From NCBI GenBank assembly GCA_963761475.1, contig CAVXGT010000013.1:320438-384437 (forward strand): a stretch of DNA of 64,000 bases. The letters are read 5' to 3'. The stretch is from Ga0077555 sp963761475 (lineage in GTDB: Bacteria > Pseudomonadota > Alphaproteobacteria > Rhizobiales > Hyphomicrobiaceae). How positions within the stretch are numbered: position 1 is the first letter of the stretch; every line of letters begins with the position of its first letter. Shown here piece by piece: positions 8,821-18,012 of the stretch. The notes below the pieces were generated by a model. That model was not told where the DNA came from, searched no databases, and was given only the letters and a program-made list of their open reading frames with translations. Both the position numbers and the translations under genes were made by a program.

Positions 8821-9471
8821 TCAACTCCGGCGAATAAGAGCGCGGATGCGGTGTGCTGCCGCCTCGAGATTGGGCCGCAGCGCCGACCACGCCTGTCGTG
8901 CCGCCGCCTTGATCCGTTTCACTACCACCGTACCGCGCTGCCAGACAGCTGTCTCGCGGACGTGGGCCAGCAAACGATCCTTCCACGGCATGAACCAATT
9001 GTAGGCGGCGGCGAACCATGACAGGCGCATCAGCGCCGGCTTGGTCAACTGCAGGAGGCGAGCGTAGAGCGCGGTGCCGGCGATCTTGGCGAAGATGAAG
9101 AGCAGGCTCGCGAGGATGACCTTGCCGCTAGCGATCAGCCACAAGGCCAGCAACTTCAGCGGCGTGAAAAGAATGGTCGGCAGGAGGAATACGGCCAGTG
9201 CCGGCCATGGCGGCAAGGCTGCGACTGCCGCCTCGAGGCGGGCCACGATAGCGATGCGCGCGAGTCTCGCAAGGGCTGCAGACAACGGCTGCCACCCCCA
9301 TTCCTCGAACACGATGATGGCTGCCAACAGGATTTCGACGGCCAGCTTCAGGACACTACGTGTTGCCCGAATGGCTTGAATGGCTGCCTTGGCAACCTGG
9401 CCGCGTCGCACGTGGCGCCCGCCGAGTCCCCGCCGCCTTCCGGAAGCGCCAGGCTCCTGCTCACCACTCAT
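8821..9471 (-). CDS. Conserved membrane protein of unknown function
   Basis: A 216-residue protein with a basic, Gly-rich N terminus, then hydrophobic segments at about 41-60 (LAVEILLAAIIVFEEWGW) and two or three closely spaced ones at about 95-140 around AVFLLPTILFTPLKLLALWL. The C-terminal third is amphipathic and Arg/Ala-rich and probably cytoplasmic. No enzymatic motif is visible. It is convergent with the NDUFS4-like gene and separate from the peroxidase operon, whose last gene ends 180 bp upstream of its start. Confidence 0.7.
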   Translation of the reverse strand: MSGEQEPGASGRRRGLGGRHVRRGQVAKAAIQAIRATRSVLKLAVEILLAAIIVFEEWGWQPLSAALARLARIAIVARLEAAVAALPPWPALAVFLLPTILFTPLKLLALWLIASGKVILASLLFIFAKIAGTALYARLLQLTKPALMRLSWFAAAYNWFMPWKDRLLAHVRETAVWQRGTVVVKRIKAAARQAWSALRPNLEAAAHRIRALIRRS

Positions 9472-9651
9472 GGCGTTCTCTCATGCGATTGGCCTCGGTC
9501 GCCACGACCATACCGCCAACGCGTTGGCGCCGTGTTAAGGGCCTGCTGGCGTCGCGGCTCGGACACGCATGGCTCGTGTTGAGCCCGCCGATGAATGAAA
9601 CGAGCTTTTTGGGGCACAACGCCAGCCGGCACTGCGTTGTAGCGGCTGCCA

Positions 9652-12565
9652 TCAGCGCTTACCAGCCTCGGCGAAGGCTGGGTCGTTGGCGGCGTCAGCC
9701 CGCGGCTGCCATTGCAACGAAAAATACTCGCCGCGGTCGCGAGCCCAGGGATCGAAGGCGTTGACGACATGCGCCAGCTCCGCCTGCAGCTCGGGCACGG
9801 TGCGCATCAGCACCCTTTTGAAGGGCGAGACTTCGCGGACTTCGCCATTGGGACGGCCCTGCTCGATGATCTTGCCGTCCGGCCCATTCTCCTTCACCCA
9901 CCGCAAGCCGAGATCCGAATAGAACTCAGGCCGGAAACTCGAGGTGAAGAAGCGGTCGGAGTACAGGCGGCGTGAAGCGTTCAGGATGAAAACCTGAAAC
10001 TGCGTTTCGGAAATCGCAAAGCCATGCGGGCGGGTGGTCTCGGCGTGCCAGCCGACGTACAGGTCGAGATCCTCGATGTTATCGACGACGGTGCGATGGG
10101 GGTGGCCGAGGCAATCGGTGACGAGTTCGCCGCGGGCCTGGCCGGATTGCCAACGCTGGGCGCCGGTGATGACCTTGGCGGCATCGCAGACATGCGTCCC
10201 GTAGATCTCGCGCAAAGTTGCAGCCAGGCGCTGTTGATCGGCCAGCTTTTGGTCCTGCTCCGTGCTCAAAGTGCCCGCAGCCTTGGCCATCACGAGGCGG
10301 CGGTCGACGAAATCGTCGAAGCTCGTCAAGGAGCGCAGGCCGTACTGACGCCGAAACTCGTTGAAGCGAGGGATACCGCGCTCGCGGTCGCGCAGGATGT
10401 CGAGGGCGATGACGTCGATCTGGCGGGTCGGCGTGCCATCGAGACGTCCGGGCAGCTCTAGGTTCTGGAGGAATCGGGGTGCGTTCTCGAGGGCCAGCAG
10501 ACCAAGGCGCTGGCGGCCGAGGCTCAGGCCCCAATCGGCAAGTCCGCGCTCTCGCATGAGACGGGTCGCGTTGGCGTGGCGGGTCGCAACGACTGGGACT
10601 TTGGCGGCGATGCGATTGGGGTCGGCGTCGTGTCTGCGAATCTCGATCAGGTCGGGCACGAGGGCGTGGAGGCGGTAGACGGCGACGAACTCCTCGGGGA
10701 AGTTGAATGGGGAACCGAAATGATTGACGCCGCCGTTGACGTGATCGAGGTTGGCGATCGACCAGCCTTTGCGGGTGGCGCCCGTGCCAATGATGCCGGG
10801 TCCCGACGTGAAGACGGAGTAGAGCGTGGTGCGCGCACGCTCGAGGTCGGAGGCGTTGAGGTGATTGACGACGGTGGACAGCGCTCGGCGGACAAGCGGC
10901 CGATCACCGAAGACCCCGTTCCAATTGGAATCCATGGCCACATCGAGCGGTCGATCGTAGAGAAGCTGCGGTGTCCACTCGATGGTGTGGATCTTGGCGA
11001 TGATCGCAGCGACGACGAGACGGGCCACCTCGAACAACTCGTCATCCGTGACCGCGCCGTAGGGGATCGGCGTATCCGGGCGCTCCGGGTTGCGCAGACC
11101 TGAATCGGCATCGGGATGGCGCTTGGCCTCGGCGCGGAAGCGATCGACGACGAGATTGTGCTCGCGGGCGAAGACCGTGTGCAGGAACGACAAGCCGGCC
11201 GACCAATTGTCGGGGAAGCCAGCGGTCTCTTGGCCGAGCCACTCGGGTCGCAGCAGACAGTCGGCCGGGCCTTTCTTGCAGCCTTCGAACGCGGGGAGAT
11301 AGCCCTGGCGGTCGCCCGCAGTGGTGCGCTCGTCCGGCTGGACCATGCGGATCCTGGCACCATCGCGTTGGATGCGGTTGGCGGAGCGGCGATCGTAGCC
11401 GTAGATCTGGGAGGCGTCCCACCAGGCGGTGTTGAAGTTGCGGGTGGTGCGGTGGGCGCGCGCGAGATGCGTGCGTCCGTTGCTGCGGAACGATGGCGGC
11501 CGCGTCTCGTCGGCAACCAGAGCGCGCTCGATCAGGTCATCCGGCCTGCAACCCAGCGTACGAGCACCCTCAGGCAGCATCGGCTGTTCCACGCCTGCGA
11601 CCTTGGCCGAGCGGCAACCGGTCTCCATGGGCATGTCGGTGTTGCGCGCTTCCTCCATGTGGCTGAACCAGTCATGCGTCATGAACTGAATCCAGAAGGC
11701 AGCGAGCGCGTTGAAGAACGGCGCCTTCTGGTAGGGGCAGTCGGCCTTGGCGCTGTTGCCAGGGAGCCCCCTTCCCTCGTTGCAATTTTCGCCCTCGCCA
11801 CGCCTCGAGAACAGGCGGCGGCTGATCACCTGGGGGTCGGGTCGCAGCAGCGCAAGGCGATCGCCGTGCCGGTTACCGGCCAGCTCGGCCCCGAACCTCG
11901 AGCGGATAGGTCTCATGGAACTCGACGTTGCGGGCAAAAAGCTGGCGAGCGGATCCCATGGCTGGATTATCGATGTCGTTGCACACCCCATTGGCCGTGC
12001 GGTGGCGGATCAAGGGACCCGCGCAGCGCTGGCCGCCATCAGGGTCGATCTGGAGGTGGACGAAGGCCGGATCTTCGGGGACCAGTCGCAGCTCGCGCCA
12101 CCGCCTCAATGCCGGCCCGGCAACGCCATCGCGGCCCACGACATAGTCACGGTAGGTGGCGTTGTCGAACAGGTTGAAGCGCACCAGCTCGAGACGCTGG
12201 TATTCGAGATCAATCAGCGCACCAGTCTCGCCGAAGCCATCCTTCAACAGGCGGCGAACGGGTTCGATGAAGCCCAGCCATTCGCGCGAGCGGGAGGCCT
12301 GATCGCCTGTCGACCAGTAATTCGTCCAATCAACCCAGGGGGTATCGGCATGGGCCTGGGCGCGGGCATCGCCACGGCAGGCCAGTGCCGCCGGTCCAGG
12401 TTTGCCGAGGAAGCGATCAGCGCGATCGGTGGCAACGGGTCTTGGACCACGCACGATCTGCTCGGCGCACGAGAGGTAGTCGTAGCCACCGACGTAGGAG
12501 GCGGCGAGGAACGCTGCCAACGCCAAAAGAAGTCCCGTCAATGGCAAGCCTGCCCGTCTCAGCAT
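9652..12565 (-). CDS. Membrane-anchored alpha-dioxygenase-like haem peroxidase (second copy), one-base frameshift near 11896
   Basis: Last gene of the seven-gene operon. It encodes a member of the animal haem peroxidase superfamily closest in motif pattern to fatty-acid alpha-dioxygenase (PIOX) and cyclooxygenase. From ATG at 12565 the protein starts with a hydrophobic anchor (GLPLTGLLLALAAFLAASYV) and a 200-residue N-terminal region absent from its paralogue. At about 11896-11897 one extra base shifts frame; removing it joins ...HETYPLEF to GAELAGNRHGDRLALL and gives 970 residues. Catalytic landmarks are in the long intact frame: distal His in IQFMTHDWFSH, and the Tyr-x-x-His pair in AVYRLHALVPD, which in COX and alpha-dioxygenase supplies the tyrosyl radical and proximal haem ligand. 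The C-terminal FAISETQFQVFILNASRRLY motif is also alpha-dioxygenase-like. The frameshift is probably a sequence error. Confidence 0.82.
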
Positions 12566-12599
12566 GTCGCAATGTCCTCGCGTGCCGGCATCCGCCCAA

Positions 12600-12995
12600 T
12601 CAGGGCTTGGTATTGAGGGCGGCCATCCAGCCGCTCTGGAAACTGCGCGAGAGCGCCAGCACGAACACCGTCTCGTAGACGGCAAGCATCAGAAGTGCAC
12701 GGCTGGGCACGGCGAGGCCGAGCCAGACCAGCATGACGATCGGAATGATGGGGCCCAGCACCACGAACAGGTTCGAGGACATGGCGAGGGAGGGCGAAAC
12801 GCCAGAGGCGACGTGCGCCAACGCCACGTAGACGAGCGCGATGCCGACCGCCTGCACCACCCACGGCTCTGACGGCACCGGCTCGTGCAGCCAATCGAAC
12901 GGAAGGTGCGGCGCCCACATCAGCAGCGCGCCGAACAACAGGTTGCATACGATCCGCAAGCGCACCAGCCACTTGAACGAACTCAGGTGATCCAT
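12600..12995 (-). CDS. Small integral membrane protein in the peroxidase operon
   Basis: A 131-residue protein with about four transmembrane segments: around 12-28, 45-65 (VVQAVGIALVYVALAHVASG), 75-95 (NLFVVLGPIIPIVMLVWLGL) and 98-118. No cofactor-binding motif is recognised. It begins 10 bp after the stop of the dihaem cytochrome gene and ends 34 bp before the second peroxidase start. It is therefore probably co-transcribed and may be a membrane partner or quinone-side anchor for the neighbouring redox proteins; that role is inference. Confidence 0.7.
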   Translation of the reverse strand: MDHLSSFKWLVRLRIVCNLLFGALLMWAPHLPFDWLHEPVPSEPWVVQAVGIALVYVALAHVASGVSPSLAMSSNLFVVLGPIIPIVMLVWLGLAVPSRALLMLAVYETVFVLALSRSFQSGWMAALNTKP

Positions 12996-13005
12996 GCGGT
13001 TCCTC

Positions 13006-14655
13006 CTACAAGCTCAGCAGGTAGTGCACCAGGGCGCGGCGGTCGGCGGCGCCAAGCGTGGTGCCGTAGTCGTGGCCGGCGTTGGCATTGCCGGGCCGTG
13101 TGGTGTCGTAGCAGAACTCGCCGGTATAGCGGGTGGGCTCGCAGGCCGGCGCCACATACCCGCCGCGGACGAGATCGAGAGCATCGCGGCCGCGAACGAA
13201 CGCCTTGGGGCGTTCGGCCGGCGGCTTCAAGAGATCATCGAGGGTCGGCACGGAGCCGTTATGCAGGTAGGGCGCCGTCAGCCAGATGCCATCAAGGGGC
13301 TGGGCAAGGTAGCCCTCGTACTTGCGGAAATTGCTGAATACCCAGGGGAGACCGGGCGGGCGGCCCGACAGCCAGTCGAGGCCAGCGTCGGTCCAGCGCG
13401 CATACCAAGGCTGGGTCGTGCGCCAGCCGCCCTTGTCGTAGTTGTTGTAGGCGGCGGCGGCCTCCGGTGTCCACATGGCGATCCGGCCGGGGTCGGTGGC
13501 GATTTCGGCTTGCGGGATGATGGTCATGACACGGGCACCACCTGCGGCATGGCAGCCGACGCAGCCGGTCGCACGGAAGATCCTCTCGCCTTCGGCGCGC
13601 AGGGCGGGGTCGATGTTGAGGGGTGATGGTGGCGATTGCAGCGTGCGCAGATACGACACGAGGCGGTCGATGGTTTCCTCTCGGTAGCCGAAGCGGGTCG
13701 TGCCGTCGCCCAGCGCCGAATTGACGACGACCTCGCGCAGATCGGCGCTGAGGCCGTCCCAATGCCACAGCGTCGGAGAGCGCAACCGTTCCTTGGCCGA
13801 GACGTTCCAGGCCGGCATGACATCAGCGTGGTCGATCGTCTGGTCGACGGGCTGGCGGAGGTAATCGAACTTGACGGGATTGAAGGGCGAGAGGCGGCCA
13901 GGGCCCCACTCGGGCCGGCTCCAGGTCCAGTGGAAGCGGGCGCCGAGGCGATCGCGGATCAGGTCGCGGGCGACGGGGATGACGAGGTAGCGATACATGG
14001 CAGCTTCGTAGGCGGGCATCGGTTCGTGCGCCTGCATCGCGGCCATCAGGGTTTCGGTCTCGAACCCATCGGACTCGGCGCAGCCAGCGACAAAGCGGGT
14101 GTAGGCCAAGGCGTTCAAGCGATTGTTGGCGCCCCCGACGAAGATGCGTGTCCTCGTCTCGCCGGGCAGCGTGTAGGTCTGGACATGGCAGGCGGCGCAG
14201 TTGATCGCGACCACCTCGATGTCGAAGGGACGCGCGCCGAGGCGGGTGCGGGAAAGTCCGATCGGCGTTGGCTGCTTGCGGCCTTCGCCATCGCGCTCGA
14301 AGGTAAAGCCGAATGCCTCATAGCCCGCCTTGGCGTCGGCTGCGGCTGGCATCAGGCCGCGGCAAGCTTGCGGCAGCGCGCGCCAGATCTTCAGCGGCAA
14401 TCCGTCGGCGGCCTCGTTGCCGATTGCGCCGTACTTGAAGAACTGGGCGTTACCGTCGGCATCCGTCGGCCAGGTCTCGACCGGCTTGCGCGGCATCAGT
14501 CGCTCGGCGACGGCGACGAAGAGGGGCGGGTTGCCACGCAGGATCGCGAGCATAAGCGAGGTCGCGGCGAGCAGCGCCAGAGGGACGCCTGCAATCCAAG
14601 AAACCACACGGGCCCATGGATATCTCGCAGCAGGCTTGCCCGTCCTAGTCGCCAT
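13006..14655 (-). CDS. Dihaem cytochrome c, RoxA/MauG/cytochrome c peroxidase superfamily (copy 2)
   Basis: A 549-residue protein starting MATRTGKPAA at 14655, with one transmembrane anchor or signal at about 17-40. Two c-type haem sites are visible: CAACH (residues 153-157) and CVGCH (365-369). The C-terminal half carries APYLHNGSVPTLDDLL, a motif shared by RoxA-like rubber oxygenases and dihaem cytochrome c peroxidase relatives. RoxA oxidatively cleaves polyisoprene in the periplasm; other relatives are peroxidases or MauG-type oxidases, so substrate cannot be assigned. It is a paralogue of the next gene upstream, sharing haem spacing, the LHNGSVPTL motif and the ...ANAGHDYGTTL-type C terminus. 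Confidence 0.85.
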   Translation of the reverse strand: MATRTGKPAARYPWARVVSWIAGVPLALLAATSLMLAILRGNPPLFVAVAERLMPRKPVETWPTDADGNAQFFKYGAIGNEAADGLPLKIWRALPQACRGLMPAAADAKAGYEAFGFTFERDGEGRKQPTPIGLSRTRLGARPFDIEVVAINCAACHVQTYTLPGETRTRIFVGGANNRLNALAYTRFVAGCAESDGFETETLMAAMQAHEPMPAYEAAMYRYLVIPVARDLIRDRLGARFHWTWSRPEWGPGRLSPFNPVKFDYLRQPVDQTIDHADVMPAWNVSAKERLRSPTLWHWDGLSADLREVVVNSALGDGTTRFGYREETIDRLVSYLRTLQSPPSPLNIDPALRAEGERIFRATGCVGCHAAGGARVMTIIPQAEIATDPGRIAMWTPEAAAAYNNYDKGGWRTTQPWYARWTDAGLDWLSGRPPGLPWVFSNFRKYEGYLAQPLDGIWLTAPYLHNGSVPTLDDLLKPPAERPKAFVRGRDALDLVRGGYVAPACEPTRYTGEFCYDTTRPGNANAGHDYGTTLGAADRRALVHYLLSL

Positions 14656-14710
14656 GTCCTGCTCCTGTCTCCTTCGTTCGGGCGGCGCCACCTGTGCGCA
14701 CCCCGGTGGT

Positions 14711-16591
14711 TCAAAACGTCAGCAGATAGGCCAGAAGATCGGCTTTTGCCGCCGGCGCGAGATCGGTGCCGTAGAGGTGGCCGCCGTTGCCGTTGCCGGG
14801 CTGGCGGGTATCGAAGCAGAAGCTGCGCACGCCCGGCTCGGCGGTGTCGTCGGGCAGGCAAGGCGGCGCCGCGAAGCCACCATTGACCGGATCAAGCGTG
14901 ATGTGATCGGCGCCGCGACGGAAAGCCATTGGTCGCTCGGCGGGTGTCGCCAGCAGGTCCTTGAGCGTCGGCACCGAGCCGTTGTGCAAGTACGGCGCGC
15001 GCAGCCAAAGTCCGTCGAGAGGCATGTTGGCGTAACCGTCGGTCTTCTTGAACTGACGGAAGCGGTGCTCGGGCTCGGTGCAGAACAGCCGATCCTTCTG
15101 GTACTTCTCCATCAGGGGCGTGTAGCTGTCGAGGCGGCCACGGTCGGTGGCGACGTAGGAGATCGGCTCGATCTGGCCGAGGCGAGCGCCCCGATAGACG
15201 TAGCCCTTGTCGCCCTGGTGGCCATGGCAGGTTGCGCATTCGGCCATGTAGAGACGGCGTCCGCGCTCGACGGCTGCCTGATCCAGATGGTTGATATAGG
15301 GGCTCGCGGGCGGCTCGAGATCGGCAAGCCAGCCGACGAGGCGGGCGAGTGAGGCGTGGTCGACCGTGCGCTCGTTGACGCCGGCGCCGAGGGCAGCTGA
15401 GAGGTTGCGTTCCGAGAGCGAGGCGTTGTTGCCGTCCCAGTGGAGGTGCATGCCCTGTCGGGCACGGGGGCCCTGGGCGAAGATGGCTGGAAAGTCGCTG
15501 ACGCCCACCCGCTCCTCAGGCGCGAGACAATCGGCTTCGACCGCGAAGTTGATCAGCTTGTAGGGGTTGAAGGTATCGACGCGACCCGGGCCCCAGTTGG
15601 TGACCCGGTCGGGGCGTTGACGGGCGTCGCGGGGCTCGGTCTTTACGGTGATGGCCTCGTGGCAGCCGGGCCGCGGCTTGAGGCGGGCTTCGCAGCGCGC
15701 GGGCCGGCTCGGGTCGGTGGGGTCGCGGGCCATCGGCGGGGCACGCCTCGGGTCGAGCAAGGGCAGGAGCTCGCTGCGGCGCGCGATCAGCTCGGCGCGG
15801 ACGTTGGGGACGACAAGCCATTCCCACAACGCCTGCTCGTGCAGTGCCAATGGGCGTTCGGCATCGAAGTACTTTCGAAACTCGGCAAAAGTGAAGCGCT
15901 TGTCGACGGCCATGTCGAAGAGAGCGAGGAACAAGCGCTCGAGGTTGACGGTGTTGGCGGGCATGCCTGGGACGATGCGGTCGCGCCCGTCACCGGGCAT
16001 GCGGACGACGCCGGTGTGGCAGACGGCGCAGTTGAACCACGCCACCTCGATGCCGAGCCGCCAGCCGGTCGCAAAGCCGATCGGCAGCCCGCGCGAGACA
16101 CGGGGATCGGCCTTGGCGGGAACGAGGCGGGCCTGGCGCATGGTGACGCCGTCCGCACGGAGCGATGGCCTCTCGGGGAAGCGATAGATGTCGTAGCGAG
16201 GCTTGCCGGTATCGGTGGTTGCATCTTCCAAGATCAGGCCGAAATGGCTCCAATCGCCCTCGGGCAGGAAATACTCGGGAAAAACCTTGGGGAGGGCCTT
16301 CAACATCCGATAGGGCATGCCGTTGGCGAGCTCGGCACCGATGGAGCCATGCTTGAAGTGCGCCTCGATCGCCGGCAAGGAACGGCCGCCGTAGTACCAG
16401 AGAACCTGCACCGACATCCACGCGGCAAGAGCGAGGAACGTTGCGCCGAGCAGCATGGAAGCGACCACGGCGCGAAAGGCCCAGCGGCGGCGGCCGTCGA
16501 CCCGCGCGTGGCGACGCTGCACCTCGGTGACCGCCGCCTCCTCCGGCAAGCCGCCGAGCAGGCCGCCTGGACCTTTGAGAGAACCGCTCAT
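14711..16591 (-). CDS. Dihaem cytochrome c, RoxA/MauG/cytochrome c peroxidase superfamily (copy 1)
   Basis: A 626-residue protein with one transmembrane segment at about 40-60 (AVVASMLLGATFLALAAWMS) and a periplasmic body. The haem c sites are CAVCH (188-192) and CATCH (452-456). Further family landmarks are GPGRVDTFNPYKL near 335, LHWDGNNASLSERNLSAALG near 383-402 and APYLHNGSVPTLKDLL near 540. It is longer than its paralogue at 13006-14655, mainly between the haems. The ATG overlaps the stop of the Old Yellow Enzyme gene as ATGA, showing translational coupling. Likely a secreted or anchored dihaem oxidase or peroxidase taking part in the same pathway. Confidence 0.87.
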   Translation of the reverse strand: MSGSLKGPGGLLGGLPEEAAVTEVQRRHARVDGRRRWAFRAVVASMLLGATFLALAAWMSVQVLWYYGGRSLPAIEAHFKHGSIGAELANGMPYRMLKALPKVFPEYFLPEGDWSHFGLILEDATTDTGKPRYDIYRFPERPSLRADGVTMRQARLVPAKADPRVSRGLPIGFATGWRLGIEVAWFNCAVCHTGVVRMPGDGRDRIVPGMPANTVNLERLFLALFDMAVDKRFTFAEFRKYFDAERPLALHEQALWEWLVVPNVRAELIARRSELLPLLDPRRAPPMARDPTDPSRPARCEARLKPRPGCHEAITVKTEPRDARQRPDRVTNWGPGRVDTFNPYKLINFAVEADCLAPEERVGVSDFPAIFAQGPRARQGMHLHWDGNNASLSERNLSAALGAGVNERTVDHASLARLVGWLADLEPPASPYINHLDQAAVERGRRLYMAECATCHGHQGDKGYVYRGARLGQIEPISYVATDRGRLDSYTPLMEKYQKDRLFCTEPEHRFRQFKKTDGYANMPLDGLWLRAPYLHNGSVPTLKDLLATPAERPMAFRRGADHITLDPVNGGFAAPPCLPDDTAEPGVRSFCFDTRQPGNGNGGHLYGTDLAPAAKADLLAYLLTF

Positions 16592-18012
16592 GGCGCACTC
16601 TTCGGACGGTCTGGCGCGAGATAGACGGACAGGATGCGCTCGACCATGCGGGTGCGGTCACCGTCGAAGCGGTCGGGCTCATAGCATCCGAGAGGGTTCT
16701 TCGGCGCATTGAGCAGGCACTTGTTGCAATGCGTGCAGGGCAGCGGCGGCACGTCGCGGCCGTCGGCCCAGTGCCGCGGAAGATCGGGATTGGCAATGAG
16801 GCCGCGGGCGATGGCGACGGCGTCGAAATCGCCAACGGCCAGGTGGCGATCGATGCGCCGCCTGCTCTGCCAGCCGCCTGTGGAGATCACTGGGATGGAG
16901 ACAGCCCTCTTGATCGCCAGTGCCTCGTCGGCGCTCACGCCCTCGACCGGACGATCCTTTTTCATCCGATCCCAGAATCGGGCGAAGAGGCCGCGCAGGG
17001 GCGGATAGCGGAAGAACAGGTAGTTGCGGAACGTGTACTCGCCTGACGACAGCATGGCGTCGTAGGTGGCGGCGACGGTGTTGAAGGAGAAGTCACCCGG
17101 CGGGTTGAGAGGATGAGGAAAAAGCGAACCGATTGAGACGTGCAGAGCGTCGGCCCCGGCTGCCTCGACCCATCGCGCGACCTCAATGGTTTCGTCCAGG
17201 GTGTTGCCGCGCCCCTCGGTCGGCAGGAGATCGTTGAGATCGACGGCCGACAACTTGACCTGGAGATGGTAGCCGGAACCGACCTTCGCGCGGATGGCGG
17301 CGATCACGTCCAGCAGGAAGCGGGCGCGATTGAAGAGGCTGCCGCCGTAGCGATCGCGGCGATCGTTGATGCCGGACGACAGGAACTGAGTGAAGAGATA
17401 GCCGTTGGCTGCGTGCAGCTCGATGCCGTCCATGCCGGCCTCGCGCGCGCGCCACGCCGCCTTGGCGAAGGCCTCGATCATGTGATCGATTTCGGCCAAC
17501 GTCATGGCGCGGGTCGGGAAACCGTGCAGACTCTCAGAACGGTTGGTCGACGATAGCGTCGGCTTGTCGATCTGCTGCAGGCCCGGCAGGTCCATCTGGC
17601 GACCGCTGTGGGAGAGCTGCATGATCACTTTTGCATCGTGATCGTGGATGCGCCGGGCAATGCGTTGCCAGGGAGCGATCAGTCGGTCCTCGTGGATGGT
17701 GGCGTAGCCGGCGATGATGCGCCCGCTCATGAGCACCGGGACGTAGCTCGTGATGATGGCGCCGACGCCACCTGCGGCAAACATCGCTTCCCAGTTGCCG
17801 CGCGTTTGTGTTGGCGTGCCGTCCTCGAGGTCGAAGCGACCCGAGATCGAGGACCGCATGACCCGGTTCTTGAGCTTGAGGTTGCGCATCTCGAGCGGCG
17901 AGAGGACGCTCGCGAGCGCAGGCGGCGCTGCCGACCGCGATGCCGGGGGGCCGGCTGCAGTTGGTGCTGCAGTCGGGGCGAAGTCTGGTGTTGGCGTGGC
18001 GACGCTGCTCAT
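16588..18012 (-). CDS. NADH:flavin oxidoreductase, Old Yellow Enzyme family, with C-terminal cysteine cluster
   Basis: A 474-residue FMN-dependent TIM-barrel reductase. After a Pro/Ala-rich N terminus of about 40 residues the OYE barrel runs from SPLEMRNLKLKNRVMRSSIS, with VIMQLSHSGRQ, GMDGIELHAANGYLFTQFLS, RRDRYGGSLFNRARF and the FMN-phosphate segment VISTGGW...VAIARGLIANPDL. The C terminus has CTHCNKCLLNAPKNPLGCYE, spacing C-x2-C-x2-C-x10-C. This resembles the 4Fe-4S cluster of 2,4-dienoyl-CoA reductase-type OYEs, though their usual spacing is C-x2-C-x3-C. OYEs reduce activated alkenes such as enones; plant OPR reduces a cyclopentenone oxylipin. Coupled by ATGA overlaps at both ends. Confidence 0.88.
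   Translation of the reverse strand: MSSVATPTPDFAPTAAPTAAGPPASRSAAPPALASVLSPLEMRNLKLKNRVMRSSISGRFDLEDGTPTQTRGNWEAMFAAGGVGAIITSYVPVLMSGRIIAGYATIHEDRLIAPWQRIARRIHDHDAKVIMQLSHSGRQMDLPGLQQIDKPTLSSTNRSESLHGFPTRAMTLAEIDHMIEAFAKAAWRAREAGMDGIELHAANGYLFTQFLSSGINDRRDRYGGSLFNRARFLLDVIAAIRAKVGSGYHLQVKLSAVDLNDLLPTEGRGNTLDETIEVARWVEAAGADALHVSIGSLFPHPLNPPGDFSFNTVAATYDAMLSSGEYTFRNYLFFRYPPLRGLFARFWDRMKKDRPVEGVSADEALAIKRAVSIPVISTGGWQSRRRIDRHLAVGDFDAVAIARGLIANPDLPRHWADGRDVPPLPCTHCNKCLLNAPKNPLGCYEPDRFDGDRTRMVERILSVYLAPDRPKSAP

Noticed and set aside
11116..12177. Long plus-strand open frame opposite the second peroxidase
   Set aside because: Antisense shadow in high-GC DNA; the minus strand encodes a conserved haem peroxidase and the plus frame has no recognisable motif.
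13636..14886. 416-codon plus-strand open frame opposite the dihaem cytochromes
   Set aside because: Runs across two real minus-strand genes and has shadow-like composition.
15440..16624. 394-codon plus-strand open frame
   Set aside because: Antisense to the first dihaem cytochrome; no domain visible.
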